NCBI RefSeq assembly: GCF_039542385.1
Contig: NZ_BAABIA010000001.1
Span: 620,001-684,000 of the forward strand
Source of the DNA: Prosthecobacter algae
GTDB lineage: Bacteria > Verrucomicrobiota > Verrucomicrobiia > Verrucomicrobiales > Verrucomicrobiaceae
DNA: 64,000 nucleotides
Reading direction: 5' to 3'
Below are positions 25,705 through 33,908 of the stretch, piece after piece. The notes under the pieces were generated by a model. It searched no databases. It was not told where the DNA came from and worked only from the letters and a program-made list of their open reading frames with translations. Every line of letters starts with the position of its first letter. Within the stretch, counting starts at the first letter, position 1. The position numbers and the translations under genes are program-made.

Positions 25705-27146
25705 TGTTGAGTCACGTGATTTTCTGCGGTGGCGGGCAAGGGCGCTGCCTCAATGCCGATGGTCTGGGCCCCCTGAAGAGGCTCGCGGGTGGTCCGCAGA
25801 TGCTGGATGTAGGCGACCAGTGCCTGGGCCTCCTTTTCATTGCCAGGGAAGGGGGGCATGAAGGTGCGCGTCTGATGCATGCCCTGGATGAAGGTGAGCA
25901 TGCCGCTGCTGTCCCAGGCCTTGTCATCGCCATACATGAGGCCGAATTTTTCGATGACGCCGTTCAGGCCCGTGGTGCTGTGGCAGCGGGAGCAGGCCAG
26001 CATGAAGATGTCCTGCCCGCACTCGACCCTGTTCGCCTCCGTCACCTCGCGATGCTTCACATAGGTGGCATGCTTCAGCAGGCCCTCGCTTTGCAGAAAG
26101 GCCAACTCATCCTTGTGCACGGCATTGGAGTAAAGGTAGTCGCCGATGACCCAGGGCTTGCGCATGAACTCGCGGGCCCGTTCAAAGTGCCCGAGCAGCC
26201 AGATGCCCATGAAGCTGGGGATGAGCAGGGCCCAGCGCGGCACGAGGGAAGAAAACGACAGGCCTGCAATGGCGATGACCAGGAAGGCACCCAACGTCCA
26301 GCCTAACAAACTGGCGAACTGCGAATGCCAGCCCATGAACTGCTGCGACAGCAGGGCCACGGCACTGTTCGCCTTCATCACCTCCGGCACATTGTGCCAA
26401 TACCAGTTCCCGAACAGCAGGGTCATGACCAGGCTCACCAGCACCACGTGGGAGAGGCGATAGACCAGCCATTTCCTCAGGCGCTGCCCCTTCGGTTCCA
26501 GGCGGCTGGTATCCTTGGTAAAAAAGAACGAGGAGAACCACACAAACACGGCCCCGGTCATCAGCGCAAAGAAGGTGCGAAAGCCGAGCTGCGGCAGATA
26601 GAGGGGATTGGTCATCGCATCCCAAAAGGCGCGCGTCTGGCTCCACTCGCCCGGCTTCATCATGAAGCCCAACACTGCCACGATGAGGGCCATCGTGAGC
26701 CAGGACATGATGCTCAGCGCCAGGCCGATGCGGATGTGCTTTTTCTTCTTTTCCGGTGTGTCCGCCTTTTTCCAACTGAGGAACCACCACATGATCAACA
26801 CCACTTCGGAGATGAAGACCAGCCACTCCATGAACCAGCCCCAAAAGAAGACGCGCAGCAGGCTGCCGATGGCAAAGGGCGCGAACAGAGAGGTGGAAAG
26901 CCAGATGCCCACGCCCGTCATGGCCCCCACGGTGGTGGTGACGATGAAGACGATGAAGGTGATCTTGTAAGCTAGCTCATCCACGTCCTTGCGCCCATGC
27001 TTGTGCGCCCACCACTCCATGAAGGTGAGGATGGGGTAAGCCCCCACGGCCAGAGGGTGATTGATCAGTACATGCAGACTGGCGATGAGGCCGATGATCA
27101 GCCGCCCACCCGCCACGTGGTCCAGATAATAGGAAGGAAAGTCCAT
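25701..27146 (-). CDS. Cytochrome bd-like subunit I with C-terminal haem c domain
   Basis: A 481-residue membrane protein. The first ~320 residues resemble cytochrome bd oxidase subunit I: GRLIIGLIASLHVLINHPLA (His25, His30), VGAMTGVGIWLS, and FMEWLVFISEVV with Glu107 and Glu114 in the region where CydA carries its two conserved acids. The long Q-loop of quinol-oxidising CydA is not recognisable. The C-terminus has a cytochrome c domain with CSRCH (385-389) and Met430 in FMPPF as likely axial ligand. Haem c-bearing relatives of bd oxidases are known; electrons would come from a c-type donor rather than quinol (inference). Starts 52 bp after the RegA-like gene and overlaps the partner subunit by four bases. 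Confidence 0.8.
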   Translation of the reverse strand: MDFPSYYLDHVAGGRLIIGLIASLHVLINHPLAVGAYPILTFMEWWAHKHGRKDVDELAYKITFIVFIVTTTVGAMTGVGIWLSTSLFAPFAIGSLLRVFFWGWFMEWLVFISEVVLIMWWFLSWKKADTPEKKKKHIRIGLALSIMSWLTMALIVAVLGFMMKPGEWSQTRAFWDAMTNPLYLPQLGFRTFFALMTGAVFVWFSSFFFTKDTSRLEPKGQRLRKWLVYRLSHVVLVSLVMTLLFGNWYWHNVPEVMKANSAVALLSQQFMGWHSQFASLLGWTLGAFLVIAIAGLSFSSLVPRWALLIPSFMGIWLLGHFERAREFMRKPWVIGDYLYSNAVHKDELAFLQSEGLLKHATYVKHREVTEANRVECGQDIFMLACSRCHSTTGLNGVIEKFGLMYGDDKAWDSSGMLTFIQGMHQTRTFMPPFPGNEKEAQALVAYIQHLRTTREPLQGAQTIGIEAAPLPATAENHVTQQ

Positions 27147-27198
27147 GCCCGACTTTCAGGCGCCCGCTCCCTTTGAAAATGTGGCAAGATGCCGCAGC

Positions 27199-27729
27199 TC
27201 ACATCTCCGGCGGCTGTTTGCTCAGCTTGCGCTGGAGGGTGCGGCGGTCGATGCCGAGGGCTTCGGCAGCGTGGGAGATATTGCCGTGGCAGTCGCTAAG
27301 GACACGCTGGATGTGCTCCCACTCCAGGCGGGCGAGGCTGGGCAGATCACTGGCAGCAGGGCGGGCGGATGTGGTGGTGTGACCTTGTAGGGCGGCGAGA
27401 ACCTGATCGGCGCTGGCAGGCTTGAGTAGGTAGTCATCGGCCCCCAGGCGCACGGCTTCGATGGCATTGGGGATGCTGCCGTAACCGGTGAGGACGATGA
27501 GGCGCGCATGGGGCACCTGACGGCGCATCTCGGCGATGAGGCTCATGCCATTTTCCTGGCCTAACCGCATGTCTAGAACAATGCCGGAGGGGGAGGCACC
27601 AGAGCGGATCGTTTCCAGCGCGGTGGATCCATTCGCGGCCTGGAAAATCTCGCAGCCACGGCGGCGCAGGGCCATCGCGAGGGTGGTGCGGAAGCTTTCG
27701 TCATCTTCAATCAGGAGGACGGTCATCAT
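27199..27729 (-). CDS. regA: RegA/PrrA/ActR-type response regulator
   Basis: A 176-residue two-domain regulator. Receiver: acidic pocket Glu8-Asp9-Asp10, phosphoacceptor Asp53 (VLDMRLGQENG), Thr in VLTGYGSI and Lys in LLKPAS. The C-terminus is a short Fis-type helix-turn-helix, HGNISHAAEALGIDRRTLQR, nearly the RegA/ActR signature. It overlaps its sensor kinase gene by four bases and is followed after 52 bp by the bd-like oxidase genes, so it probably controls them. RegA proteins regulate respiration and redox balance genes in response to quinone pool/thiol state. The linker between domains is shorter than in proteobacterial RegA. Confidence 0.88.
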   Translation of the reverse strand: MMTVLLIEDDESFRTTLAMALRRRGCEIFQAANGSTALETIRSGASPSGIVLDMRLGQENGMSLIAEMRRQVPHARLIVLTGYGSIPNAIEAVRLGADDYLLKPASADQVLAALQGHTTTSARPAASDLPSLARLEWEHIQRVLSDCHGNISHAAEALGIDRRTLQRKLSKQPPEM

Positions 27730-29039
27730 GGCGCAGGTTGGGCGGGTGAAAGGCGAGGTAGGGAAAAGGAGACGCAGGCACCGCCTTCAGGCCGATTTTC
27801 CACCACCGCACTGCCCTGCATGGAGGCGGCGAGGCGGCGCACAAAGAACAGCCCGAGGCCCATGCCTTCTCCAGCAGCACGCGTGCTGCGAAAGGGCTCG
27901 CCCCAATGCGCCAGCATCTCGGTCGTGAAGCCGGGGCCACGATCCTCGACGATGAAGAAGATGTATCCATCTTGAAGCCGCACGCTCAGTTCCACGGGCA
28001 GATCATGGGAGGAAGAAAGAAGGGCATTGCGCAGCAGCACCAGCAGGGCTTCCCGCAGCCCTGCACAGGCCACCTGAGTGTGACGACTGTCTTTAGGCAG
28101 GCTCAAGGTGATGCGCTGCCGCTGAGTGGGCGGCAGGTCAGCCAGGGTAGTCTGGATCACGTGGCCGATCTCGCAGGGTGTGCTGGATTGGCCCAAAGCT
28201 TCCTGGCCCAGGGTGCGCAGACGTTGCAGCACCTCCTGGCAGCGGGCGGCTTCTTTCACCATCAGTGCAGCGGTTTCCGCATCGGGATGCGTCTGCATTT
28301 CTGCCGCGGCGAGGGCCAGGGTGCCGATGGGCGTAGCCAGCTCATGAGCAAAGCCTGTGGCAAGGGCGGCAACAGAGAGGAAGCGCTCTCGGGACTCCAG
28401 CTCCTGGCGCAGTTTTTGACGCTCCATTTGCAGCCGATGCGAACGCCTGCGAATGGCCACCAGCATGACCAAGACGAATGCACCAGCCAGGAAGAGCGCA
28501 GTGAACTGCCCATAAACCTGCATGGAGGGGGAAAGCGGACCTCCCTGCTGCAAACGCAGCGGCTGATGATGGATCAACAAAACGGCGGCGGCGCTGCCCA
28601 TGAGCAGCCCCAGGCTGATGGCGGCGGAGCTGCGCAAAGCTACGGCGGCGAGGGTGAGCTGAACGAGGTAAAAAATGGCGAAAGGATTGGTTAGGCCGCC
28701 TGTCCAGTAGAGGAGGAAGGTGAGGGTGGCGGCGTCCCCCAGGAGCACGTGAAAAAAGCCACCGCCCAGGTGCTGCCCCGGCATTTGCCGATGCCACCAG
28801 GCCAGGATGACATTGCTAATCAGGGTGATCCCAAGGGCGATGCCACACGGCCCCCAGGGAATCTCCACGCCAAATTTTTCCGCCATGGCGAGGGTGAGCC
28901 CCTGGCCCAAAACGGCCAGCCAGCGCAGGAGGAGAAGCAGCCGCGAGGAGAGATCTGCCCCCACCCAAATCTCGCTCAGCCCCGTCCATCGCTGCCAAGA
29001 GGGCAGTCCGGGTGCTGCGTGGTGGGGGCTGGGGCGCAT
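27726..29039 (-). CDS. regB: RegB/PrrB-type redox sensor histidine kinase
   Basis: A 437-residue membrane kinase with about six N-terminal helices (residues ~33-197). Periplasm-proximal GGLTNPF at 114-120 matches the quinone-sensing GGxxNPF motif of RegB. The H-box FAHELATPIGTL has His232; a cysteine at 267 in EAARCQEVLQRL matches the RegB redox-box cysteine. The ATP-binding domain follows with N (LLRNALL), EDRGPGFT and GMGLGLFFVRRL. Together these features are specific to RegB, not generic kinases. Overlaps the regulator gene by four bases (ATGA). Confidence 0.9.
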   Translation of the reverse strand: MRPSPHHAAPGLPSWQRWTGLSEIWVGADLSSRLLLLLRWLAVLGQGLTLAMAEKFGVEIPWGPCGIALGITLISNVILAWWHRQMPGQHLGGGFFHVLLGDAATLTFLLYWTGGLTNPFAIFYLVQLTLAAVALRSSAAISLGLLMGSAAAVLLIHHQPLRLQQGGPLSPSMQVYGQFTALFLAGAFVLVMLVAIRRRSHRLQMERQKLRQELESRERFLSVAALATGFAHELATPIGTLALAAAEMQTHPDAETAALMVKEAARCQEVLQRLRTLGQEALGQSSTPCEIGHVIQTTLADLPPTQRQRITLSLPKDSRHTQVACAGLREALLVLLRNALLSSSHDLPVELSVRLQDGYIFFIVEDRGPGFTTEMLAHWGEPFRSTRAAGEGMGLGLFFVRRLAASMQGSAVVENRPEGGACVSFSLPRLSPAQPAP

Positions 29040-29125
29040 GCTGCATCATGGGCCGCCAGAGACGGATGTCCATGCCCTGCGGCAATTTGCCACAGAGGGG
29101 GGCACTGTGGAGATCATCCACGATA

Positions 29126-29860
29126 TCAGTGTGGCAAGAGTAGTGCGGCGATGGCCATGAGGACCATGAGACCGTCTTCAATGATGGTGACGGTGGACAT
29201 GGGCAGATTAAAAACGGTGCCCAGGCAAGCGCAGCGGATGGTTTTTTTGGATAGCACCGCCTGGAGTACTCCCAGCAAGCTCACCGCCATGACCAGTGCC
29301 GTTACAGCATTGACCACCGTGGGCTGGACATTCGCTAAATAGGCGAGGCCTAGGCCTAACTCTATGAATGGATAAACGAAACCATAAGCGGGGATGGCTT
29401 TGGCCACGAGGTCGTAGCTGCGATAGGCATCGGCAAAACCGCGCAGGTCCAGCAGCTTAAAAAAGGAGAAGGCGATGAAAAAGCCGCCCATGAAAAGCCG
29501 CATGGCCTCCCCCAAGTGAAAGCTGCCCTGAGCCCACGCGCTGGCCGCGATGATGGCCAAAAGATAGGCCAGGAGGATGATCAGCGGGCGGTAAGTCTGG
29601 GCATTCTTTTGTGGCAAGGCGGGCGGCGCGGCATCCATGGAAGTCTCCACTACGTGGTAGCGGCCATTGTCCAGCGGGGCCAGCCAGGCATTCATGTCTG
29701 CATCGCTCAAGGCGGTGGAGGTGCGAATGCGCGCCTCGGACGGGTCGAGTGTCACGGTGACTTCGGCGATGTCAGGATGCTGCTGGAGGCGGGTGGTGAT
29801 TTTGGCCACACAACTGCCACAAGACAGGCCGACGAGAGGAAAGGTTTGGGGGAGATTCAT
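29126..29860 (-). CDS. HMA domain fused to MauE/DoxX-like membrane protein
   Basis: A 244-residue fusion. Residues 1-70 form a heavy-metal-associated domain with the metal site GLSCGSC (Cys14, Cys17). Residues ~92-244 form a four-helix membrane domain resembling MauE/DoxX-like proteins, with a Cys pair at the end (KKTIRCACLGTVF) and ending NLPMSTVTIIEDGLMVLMA, a sequence style common in copper and disulfide-related MauE relatives. A role in moving copper or reducing equivalents across the inner membrane is inferred. Lies between the small metal-binding protein genes and the RegB gene, all on one strand; 86 bp before regB. Confidence 0.78.
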   Translation of the reverse strand: MNLPQTFPLVGLSCGSCVAKITTRLQQHPDIAEVTVTLDPSEARIRTSTALSDADMNAWLAPLDNGRYHVVETSMDAAPPALPQKNAQTYRPLIILLAYLLAIIAASAWAQGSFHLGEAMRLFMGGFFIAFSFFKLLDLRGFADAYRSYDLVAKAIPAYGFVYPFIELGLGLAYLANVQPTVVNAVTALVMAVSLLGVLQAVLSKKTIRCACLGTVFNLPMSTVTIIEDGLMVLMAIAALLLPH

Positions 29861-29910
29861 GGGGGAGAGAAGGTTGGTTTGAGAAATAAGTCAGGGCAGG
29901 GGCGGTCTCA

Positions 29911-29943
29911 CCCAATACCCGCCAAAAGAGGACGGGTATTGGG
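29911..29943. other. Strong intergenic hairpin inside the copper/redox gene run
   Basis: CCCAATACCCG and CGGGTATTGGG form a perfect 11-bp stem with an 11-base loop. It sits between the stop of the 92-residue metal-binding protein gene and the start of the HMA-MauE gene. No T-run follows on either strand, so it is more likely an mRNA-processing or stabilising structure, or attenuator, than a classical terminator. Confidence 0.7.
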
Positions 29944-29957
29944 GCGGAAACAAGGCG

Positions 29958-30236
29958 CTACTTCTTCGGTGCCGCGTCCTTCACCTTCTGGGTGTATTTG
30001 GTGGGATCTTTTTTGAAGTCCTTGAGGCAGGCTTTGCAGCAGAGGTACACATCGGTGCCCTCATGCGTGACTTTGACGGGCTTGCCCATTTCACCGCCGA
30101 AGGGTTCATCGGAGACCACACACTTTTTCAAAGGGTAGTCGGCAGGAAGACCTTCAGGGGTTTTATCGGCAGCGGTGGCTAGGCTGACGCTGAAGAAAGC
30201 GGCGGCAAGGACGGTGAGGAAGGAGGTGCGTTTCAT
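29958..30236 (-). CDS. Exported CC-x2-C (TRASH/YHS-like) metal-binding protein
   Basis: A 92-residue protein with a Sec signal (residues ~1-22). The mature part has YPLKKCVVSDEP, then HEGTDVYLCCKACLKDFKKD, ending DPTKYTQKV: one Cys followed ~27 residues later by Cys-Cys-x2-Cys. This layout and the F-x-x-(D/N)-P-x-K-Y ending are those of small YHS/TRASH-type metal-binding modules. It is a paralogue of the lipoprotein encoded next to it (30271-30519). A periplasmic copper-binding or chaperone role is inferred from the neighbouring multicopper oxidase and HMA genes. Confidence 0.75.
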   Translation of the reverse strand: MKRTSFLTVLAAAFFSVSLATAADKTPEGLPADYPLKKCVVSDEPFGGEMGKPVKVTHEGTDVYLCCKACLKDFKKDPTKYTQKVKDAAPKK

Positions 30237-30270
30237 AAGGATGTATTTTTAGTTGTTTAGTTGGTTAGGT

Positions 30271-30519
30271 TTAGAGTTTGGCCATGTATTTGGCAGGGTT
30301 GGCGTCGAATTTTTTCACGCAGGGTTCGCAGCAGAATTTTACTTCCTGGCCTTGGTGTACTTTGGTCACTGGGGTGCCCATGCTACCTAGCTTGTTGTCG
30401 CTGACGATGCAGGTGCTCAGCGGGTAGGGCTTGGCACCGGCACTGCTGGTGGTGGAACAAGAGGCGAGGGTGAGGCCCAGAAAGGCGGTGGTGAGGAGGG
30501 TAGTGAGTTTCGTTTTCAT
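30271..30519 (-). CDS. Lipoprotein with CC-x2-C (TRASH/YHS-like) metal-binding module
   Basis: An 82-residue lipoprotein: signal MKTKLTTLLTTAFLGLTLASC with lipobox LASC. The mature part reads YPLSTCIVSDNKLGSMGTPV, then HQGQEVKFCCEPCVKKF and ends NPAKYMAKL. It matches the neighbouring 92-residue protein position by position in the Cys residues and flanking YPL, VSD, CC and K-F blocks, but is lipid-anchored. I start at ATG 30519; the open frame upstream is the antisense of the preceding gene end. Forms part of the run from the CopA-CopB fusion to regB. Confidence 0.78.
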   Translation of the reverse strand: MKTKLTTLLTTAFLGLTLASCSTTSSAGAKPYPLSTCIVSDNKLGSMGTPVTKVHQGQEVKFCCEPCVKKFDANPAKYMAKL

Positions 30520-30560
30520 GGATGTGGTTTGTTGGGTTTTTGAGACGATGACCAGGGTCA

Positions 30561-32699
30561 TCAAAAGCGGATGAGCACCCCAGCACCGAGACCGAATTCG
30601 GAATGGTACTGGGTGATCAGGGAAGTGCTGCGGGTGAGGGTGTAGTCGGCCCCGGCGGTCCATTCCCAGCGGGTGCGGGTATCGTATTCCACCCTGCCAA
30701 AGACACCCAGGCGCGGGGTGAGCTGGAAGCGTCTCGCCAGGCCGATACGGGCGTCGCCTTCACTATCCAGGCTCAGGCTGGCCCAGGTCATGAACGGCAG
30801 GCGGTAGTTGAGGCCAATGACGGCGCGGTCTTCGGCATCCGGATCATTGGTTAGGCGGGCGCCGATGAAGGCTTGGAAGTTGGCGTTGAAATACCGCTGG
30901 TAGAGGGCATCCACCTCGTATTGGGTTTTATCCACGCCTACCCAGCCGATTTCCCAACTCAGCAGGAGGTCGTTCTTCGGGTTCATCCAGGTCAGCAGGC
31001 CCTCGCTCATGTGACTTTGAATGGAGGCCGCGCCCCACACGTAGGCCATGTCATGACTGTGTTCGCCCAGGCCTGCGGCATGGTGCAGGCTGTGATCTTC
31101 GGCGTTCATGGAAGTAGGCTGTGCCGAGGATGCGGTGGCCGTTTCGCCGTGGCCCATCATCGGGGACGCGTTGCCTGGGGCATCTTCATAGCGGAAGATG
31201 CGGGCCATGCCGCTCATCATGTGGTAGAGGATGTGGCAGTGGAACATCCAGTCCTTTTCTTCATTGGCTTCAAACTCCACGATGCGGCTGGTCATGGGCG
31301 GCACGTCCACGGTGTGCTTCAGCGGTGAGCGCGCCCCCTGACCCATGAGCAGGCGGAAAAAGTGACCATGCAGGTGGATGGGGTGATGCATCATCGTGTC
31401 ATTGATGAGCTCCAGCTCAATGATCTCGCCCTTCTTGATCATGACGTAAGGCTCTTGGGCGATGGTCTTGCCATCGAAGGACCAGATGTAGCGGTTCATG
31501 TCGCCGGTGAGATGCAGGGTGACTTTCCGGCGCGGTAATTTCGCGGGCAGCGTGGTATCCTGCGGGGCACGCAGCAAACGGTAGGGGGAACCAGGGCGAG
31601 GGAGATTCAGCGAGGCGCGTGGATCGTCCTCCTTTTCCTCCAGGGCCAGGTTCAGCATCTCGTCCATCTTGTAAAGGTTAGGCCGGGGTGGATCGCTGGC
31701 GGGTGTGAGCTTGCCTTCACCGAAAAAGGCGGAGGCATGGCCGCTGCCATCCTGGGTGGTGGCGCGCAGTTCATACTGGCCGCTGGCGGGGATGGTGATG
31801 AGGACATCGTAGGTTTCGGCAATGGCCATGAAAAGCCGCTCCACCTTCACAGGCTCGACGGGTGGGCCATCGGCTGCCACAATGGTCAGCGGCCCAGCGG
31901 AGGAGTGCAGGTAAAAGTAGGTGGCGGCGGAGGCGTTGATGAGGCGCAGGCGCACGCGCTCGCCCGGTTTTCCGCTGATCTGGGTGCTGCGCTGGCCATT
32001 GATCAAAAAAGCGTGGTAGCCCACATCGGACACATCCATGGGAGGCATGCGTGACCATTCGCGCTTGAAGTAATCCTTCAGCATGCCCTTCTGCGCCGCG
32101 CCCAGGATGGACTGTGAATTCCGCCGCATGAGACCGAAGTAATCACTGCCACGCATGAGCATGCGCTGCACTTCGTGAGGATGCAGGTCCGTCCAGTCAG
32201 AGAGCAGCAGCACCTGTTCCCGGTCGGCCTTCACAGGCTCGCCACCGCGTGGCGTGACGACGATGGAGCCATAGACGCCGCTTTGCTCCTGCAAGTGGGT
32301 GTGGGAATGGTACCAGTAGGTGCCGGAGTGGCGCAGCTCAAACTCGAAGGTGTGCGTCTTACCCGGCAGGATGGGAGGTGTGGTCACATGCGGGACGCCA
32401 TCCTCCTGGTTAGGCAAAAGCAACCCATGCCAGTGGGTGGAGGTCTCTTCGTCCTTGAGCTGGTTGTGCACGCGGATGCGGGCAAAGTCACCTTCGCGAA
32501 AGCGCAGCGTTGGGCCGGGGATGCCGCCATTGATGGTGAGACCGCGCACGGGTTTGCCCGCCGGGCTGACGGTTTGTTCCGTGATGTAGAGATCATACTC
32601 GACCAGCGGCCCAGTGAGAGGGCGGCGGGTCTTGCAGTCGTCACAGGCCAATGCGGCTGCGGGCAGCGCGAGCGCTGCGAATGCTAAAAGGAATTTCAT
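30561..32699 (-). CDS. copA: CopA-type multicopper oxidase fused to a CopB-like outer-membrane barrel
   Basis: A 712-residue fusion. After a signal peptide (residues ~1-18) come three cupredoxin domains with all four copper-binding blocks: HWHGLL (H89, H91), HSHTH (H131, H133), HPIHLHGH (H439, H442, H444) and HCHILYHMMSGM (H487, C488, H489, H493, M498 for the type 1 site). Residues ~506-555 form a Met/His-rich linker. Residues ~556-712 resemble CopB: alternating short strands (LLLSWEIGWVGVDKTQYEVD, IGARLTNDPDAEDRAV, IGLARRFQL) ending in an aromatic, LGAGVLIRF. In proteobacteria CopA and CopB are separate genes. Start ATG 32699; an upstream in-frame start would precede the signal peptide. Confidence 0.88.
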   Translation of the reverse strand: MKFLLAFAALALPAAALACDDCKTRRPLTGPLVEYDLYITEQTVSPAGKPVRGLTINGGIPGPTLRFREGDFARIRVHNQLKDEETSTHWHGLLLPNQEDGVPHVTTPPILPGKTHTFEFELRHSGTYWYHSHTHLQEQSGVYGSIVVTPRGGEPVKADREQVLLLSDWTDLHPHEVQRMLMRGSDYFGLMRRNSQSILGAAQKGMLKDYFKREWSRMPPMDVSDVGYHAFLINGQRSTQISGKPGERVRLRLINASAATYFYLHSSAGPLTIVAADGPPVEPVKVERLFMAIAETYDVLITIPASGQYELRATTQDGSGHASAFFGEGKLTPASDPPRPNLYKMDEMLNLALEEKEDDPRASLNLPRPGSPYRLLRAPQDTTLPAKLPRRKVTLHLTGDMNRYIWSFDGKTIAQEPYVMIKKGEIIELELINDTMMHHPIHLHGHFFRLLMGQGARSPLKHTVDVPPMTSRIVEFEANEEKDWMFHCHILYHMMSGMARIFRYEDAPGNASPMMGHGETATASSAQPTSMNAEDHSLHHAAGLGEHSHDMAYVWGAASIQSHMSEGLLTWMNPKNDLLLSWEIGWVGVDKTQYEVDALYQRYFNANFQAFIGARLTNDPDAEDRAVIGLNYRLPFMTWASLSLDSEGDARIGLARRFQLTPRLGVFGRVEYDTRTRWEWTAGADYTLTRSTSLITQYHSEFGLGAGVLIRF

Positions 32700-32803
32700 G
32701 AGTGTCTGAGTCGTCGAAGGTTCGTGGAACCGATGCCCAGCCACGTGCATCCCGGGCAGGGATCGTGGCTCGTGGGCACAATGCGTCTGTCAAAGACGCC
32801 GAC

Positions 32804-33184
32804 TCAGGTCAGGAAGGAGCAGAACAGGACCAGCAGCCGGACATGCGGCTGGGTCAGAGCAGGGGCTTCCAGGTGAAGACTGGAGGCGACGGGCAGCGTG
32901 CGTGTGCTAGCTGCCGTGGAAAGTTGCAGGGCCTCGCTCAGCAGCACCCATTGCGGCTGGGAAAGGAGGTCTCGGCTGGAAGCTGGAGATGGGCTTGCAG
33001 GTGTAGGCTTCGAGTTTGAAACGGGGGCCTCGATGCAGCCACAGTCCAGGGACTCCATTTGGCGAACCGTTGCACAGCAGCTCATGCTGCACGTCTCCAT
33101 TTCTTCCCCATGGCTCAGCGCAGCTACAGGCAGGGCCTGCACCAGAAGCGCGAAGATGAGGAGGATGGAACGAACGAGTGGCAT
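32804..33184 (-). CDS. Small exported Cys-rich protein, unknown
   Basis: A 126-residue product with a signal peptide (MPLVRSILLIFALLVQALPV) followed by a short cysteine-rich stretch, ETCSMSCCATVRQMESLDCGC, then a Ser/Pro/Ala-rich region and a hydrophobic C-terminal end (VRLLVLFCSFL). The cysteines and the position just upstream of the copper oxidase gene suggest metal or disulfide chemistry, but no family was recognised. It may equally be a membrane-tethered protein. Start ATG at 33184. Confidence 0.55.
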   Translation of the reverse strand: MPLVRSILLIFALLVQALPVAALSHGEEMETCSMSCCATVRQMESLDCGCIEAPVSNSKPTPASPSPASSRDLLSQPQWVLLSEALQLSTAASTRTLPVASSLHLEAPALTQPHVRLLVLFCSFLT

Positions 33185-33292
33185 GGGTGTGTCTGCTAGA
33201 GAACACGGACATCATCGCAGATGGTTACGTTGAATCTGCAACCATGAGAGGTGGCAGGTTGATTTTTATTCCGCCCATATTGCTGCCATGGC

Positions 33293-33325
33293 AAAAAAAG
33301 GGAGCGGCCCGGCTGGGACGCTCCC
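33293..33325 (-). terminator. Rho-independent terminator after the cytochrome c' gene
   Basis: On the minus strand GGGAGCG pairs with CGCTCCC across a ~12-base loop and is followed by seven Ts. It lies 15 bp beyond the stop of the cytochrome gene at 33340, separating it from the Cys-rich protein gene. Confidence 0.88.
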
Positions 33326-33339
33326 TCAAAAGAAAGGGC

Positions 33340-33696
33340 TTACTTGCCCTTGTGCACACTGTGGCAGGCTTTGCAGTTGCCTGCTTCCTGCAGGACTTTG
33401 GTGGCACCAGGTTTGCCATCCACCACACCCTGGGCGGCGTCGATCAGCTTGGTGGTCTTCTCTTTCCAGCTTGCCGAGTCACCTTCTGGCGGGCTGTCAG
33501 ATGGCAGGGTCTTGAAATAGGCCAGCAGCTTCTTCGCGTCTTCGGGGGTGCCTTTGCCGGTGGCGACTTTGGAGTGCAGGCTGGTGTTGCCCTTCATGGC
33601 TTCTTTCATGACGGTCTCAATGTCACCCGCCTGGGCGGAGGTGAGGGAGAGGCCAGAGAAAGCCGCGAGGGCCAGGATGAATAGGGTGGATTTCAT
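33340..33696 (-). CDS. Exported cytochrome c, class II (cytochrome c'-like)
   Basis: A 118-residue periplasmic protein: signal peptide of ~23 residues, then a helical protein with its single haem site at the C-terminus, CKACHSVHKGK. Haem at the C-terminal end of a four-helix bundle, with a Met residue near the N-terminus of the mature protein (ETVMKEAMKG), is the class II/cytochrome c' plan, although the protein is a little short. It might donate electrons to the haem c domains of the bd-like complex encoded downstream or bind NO; both are inference. Confidence 0.75.
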   Translation of the reverse strand: MKSTLFILALAAFSGLSLTSAQAGDIETVMKEAMKGNTSLHSKVATGKGTPEDAKKLLAYFKTLPSDSPPEGDSASWKEKTTKLIDAAQGVVDGKPGATKVLQEAGNCKACHSVHKGK

Positions 33697-33908
33697 CGTT
33701 TCGGGGGATGTGTGTCAGGGTGATGTTTTAGCGTGCCGGACAACCGGAGGCTATTTTTTCGCAAACCCGAGCCAGGATGTCACTCCTAGAATGTGCGATG
33801 GCGAAAAATGTAGGTCGGAGGGCCTTCCGTCGAAGGAAGCAGAAAGCGTGCGCGGTGCTTGGGGGAATGTGGATACATCTCCTGACCTCACCCAAGAGCA
33901 CTCGACGG

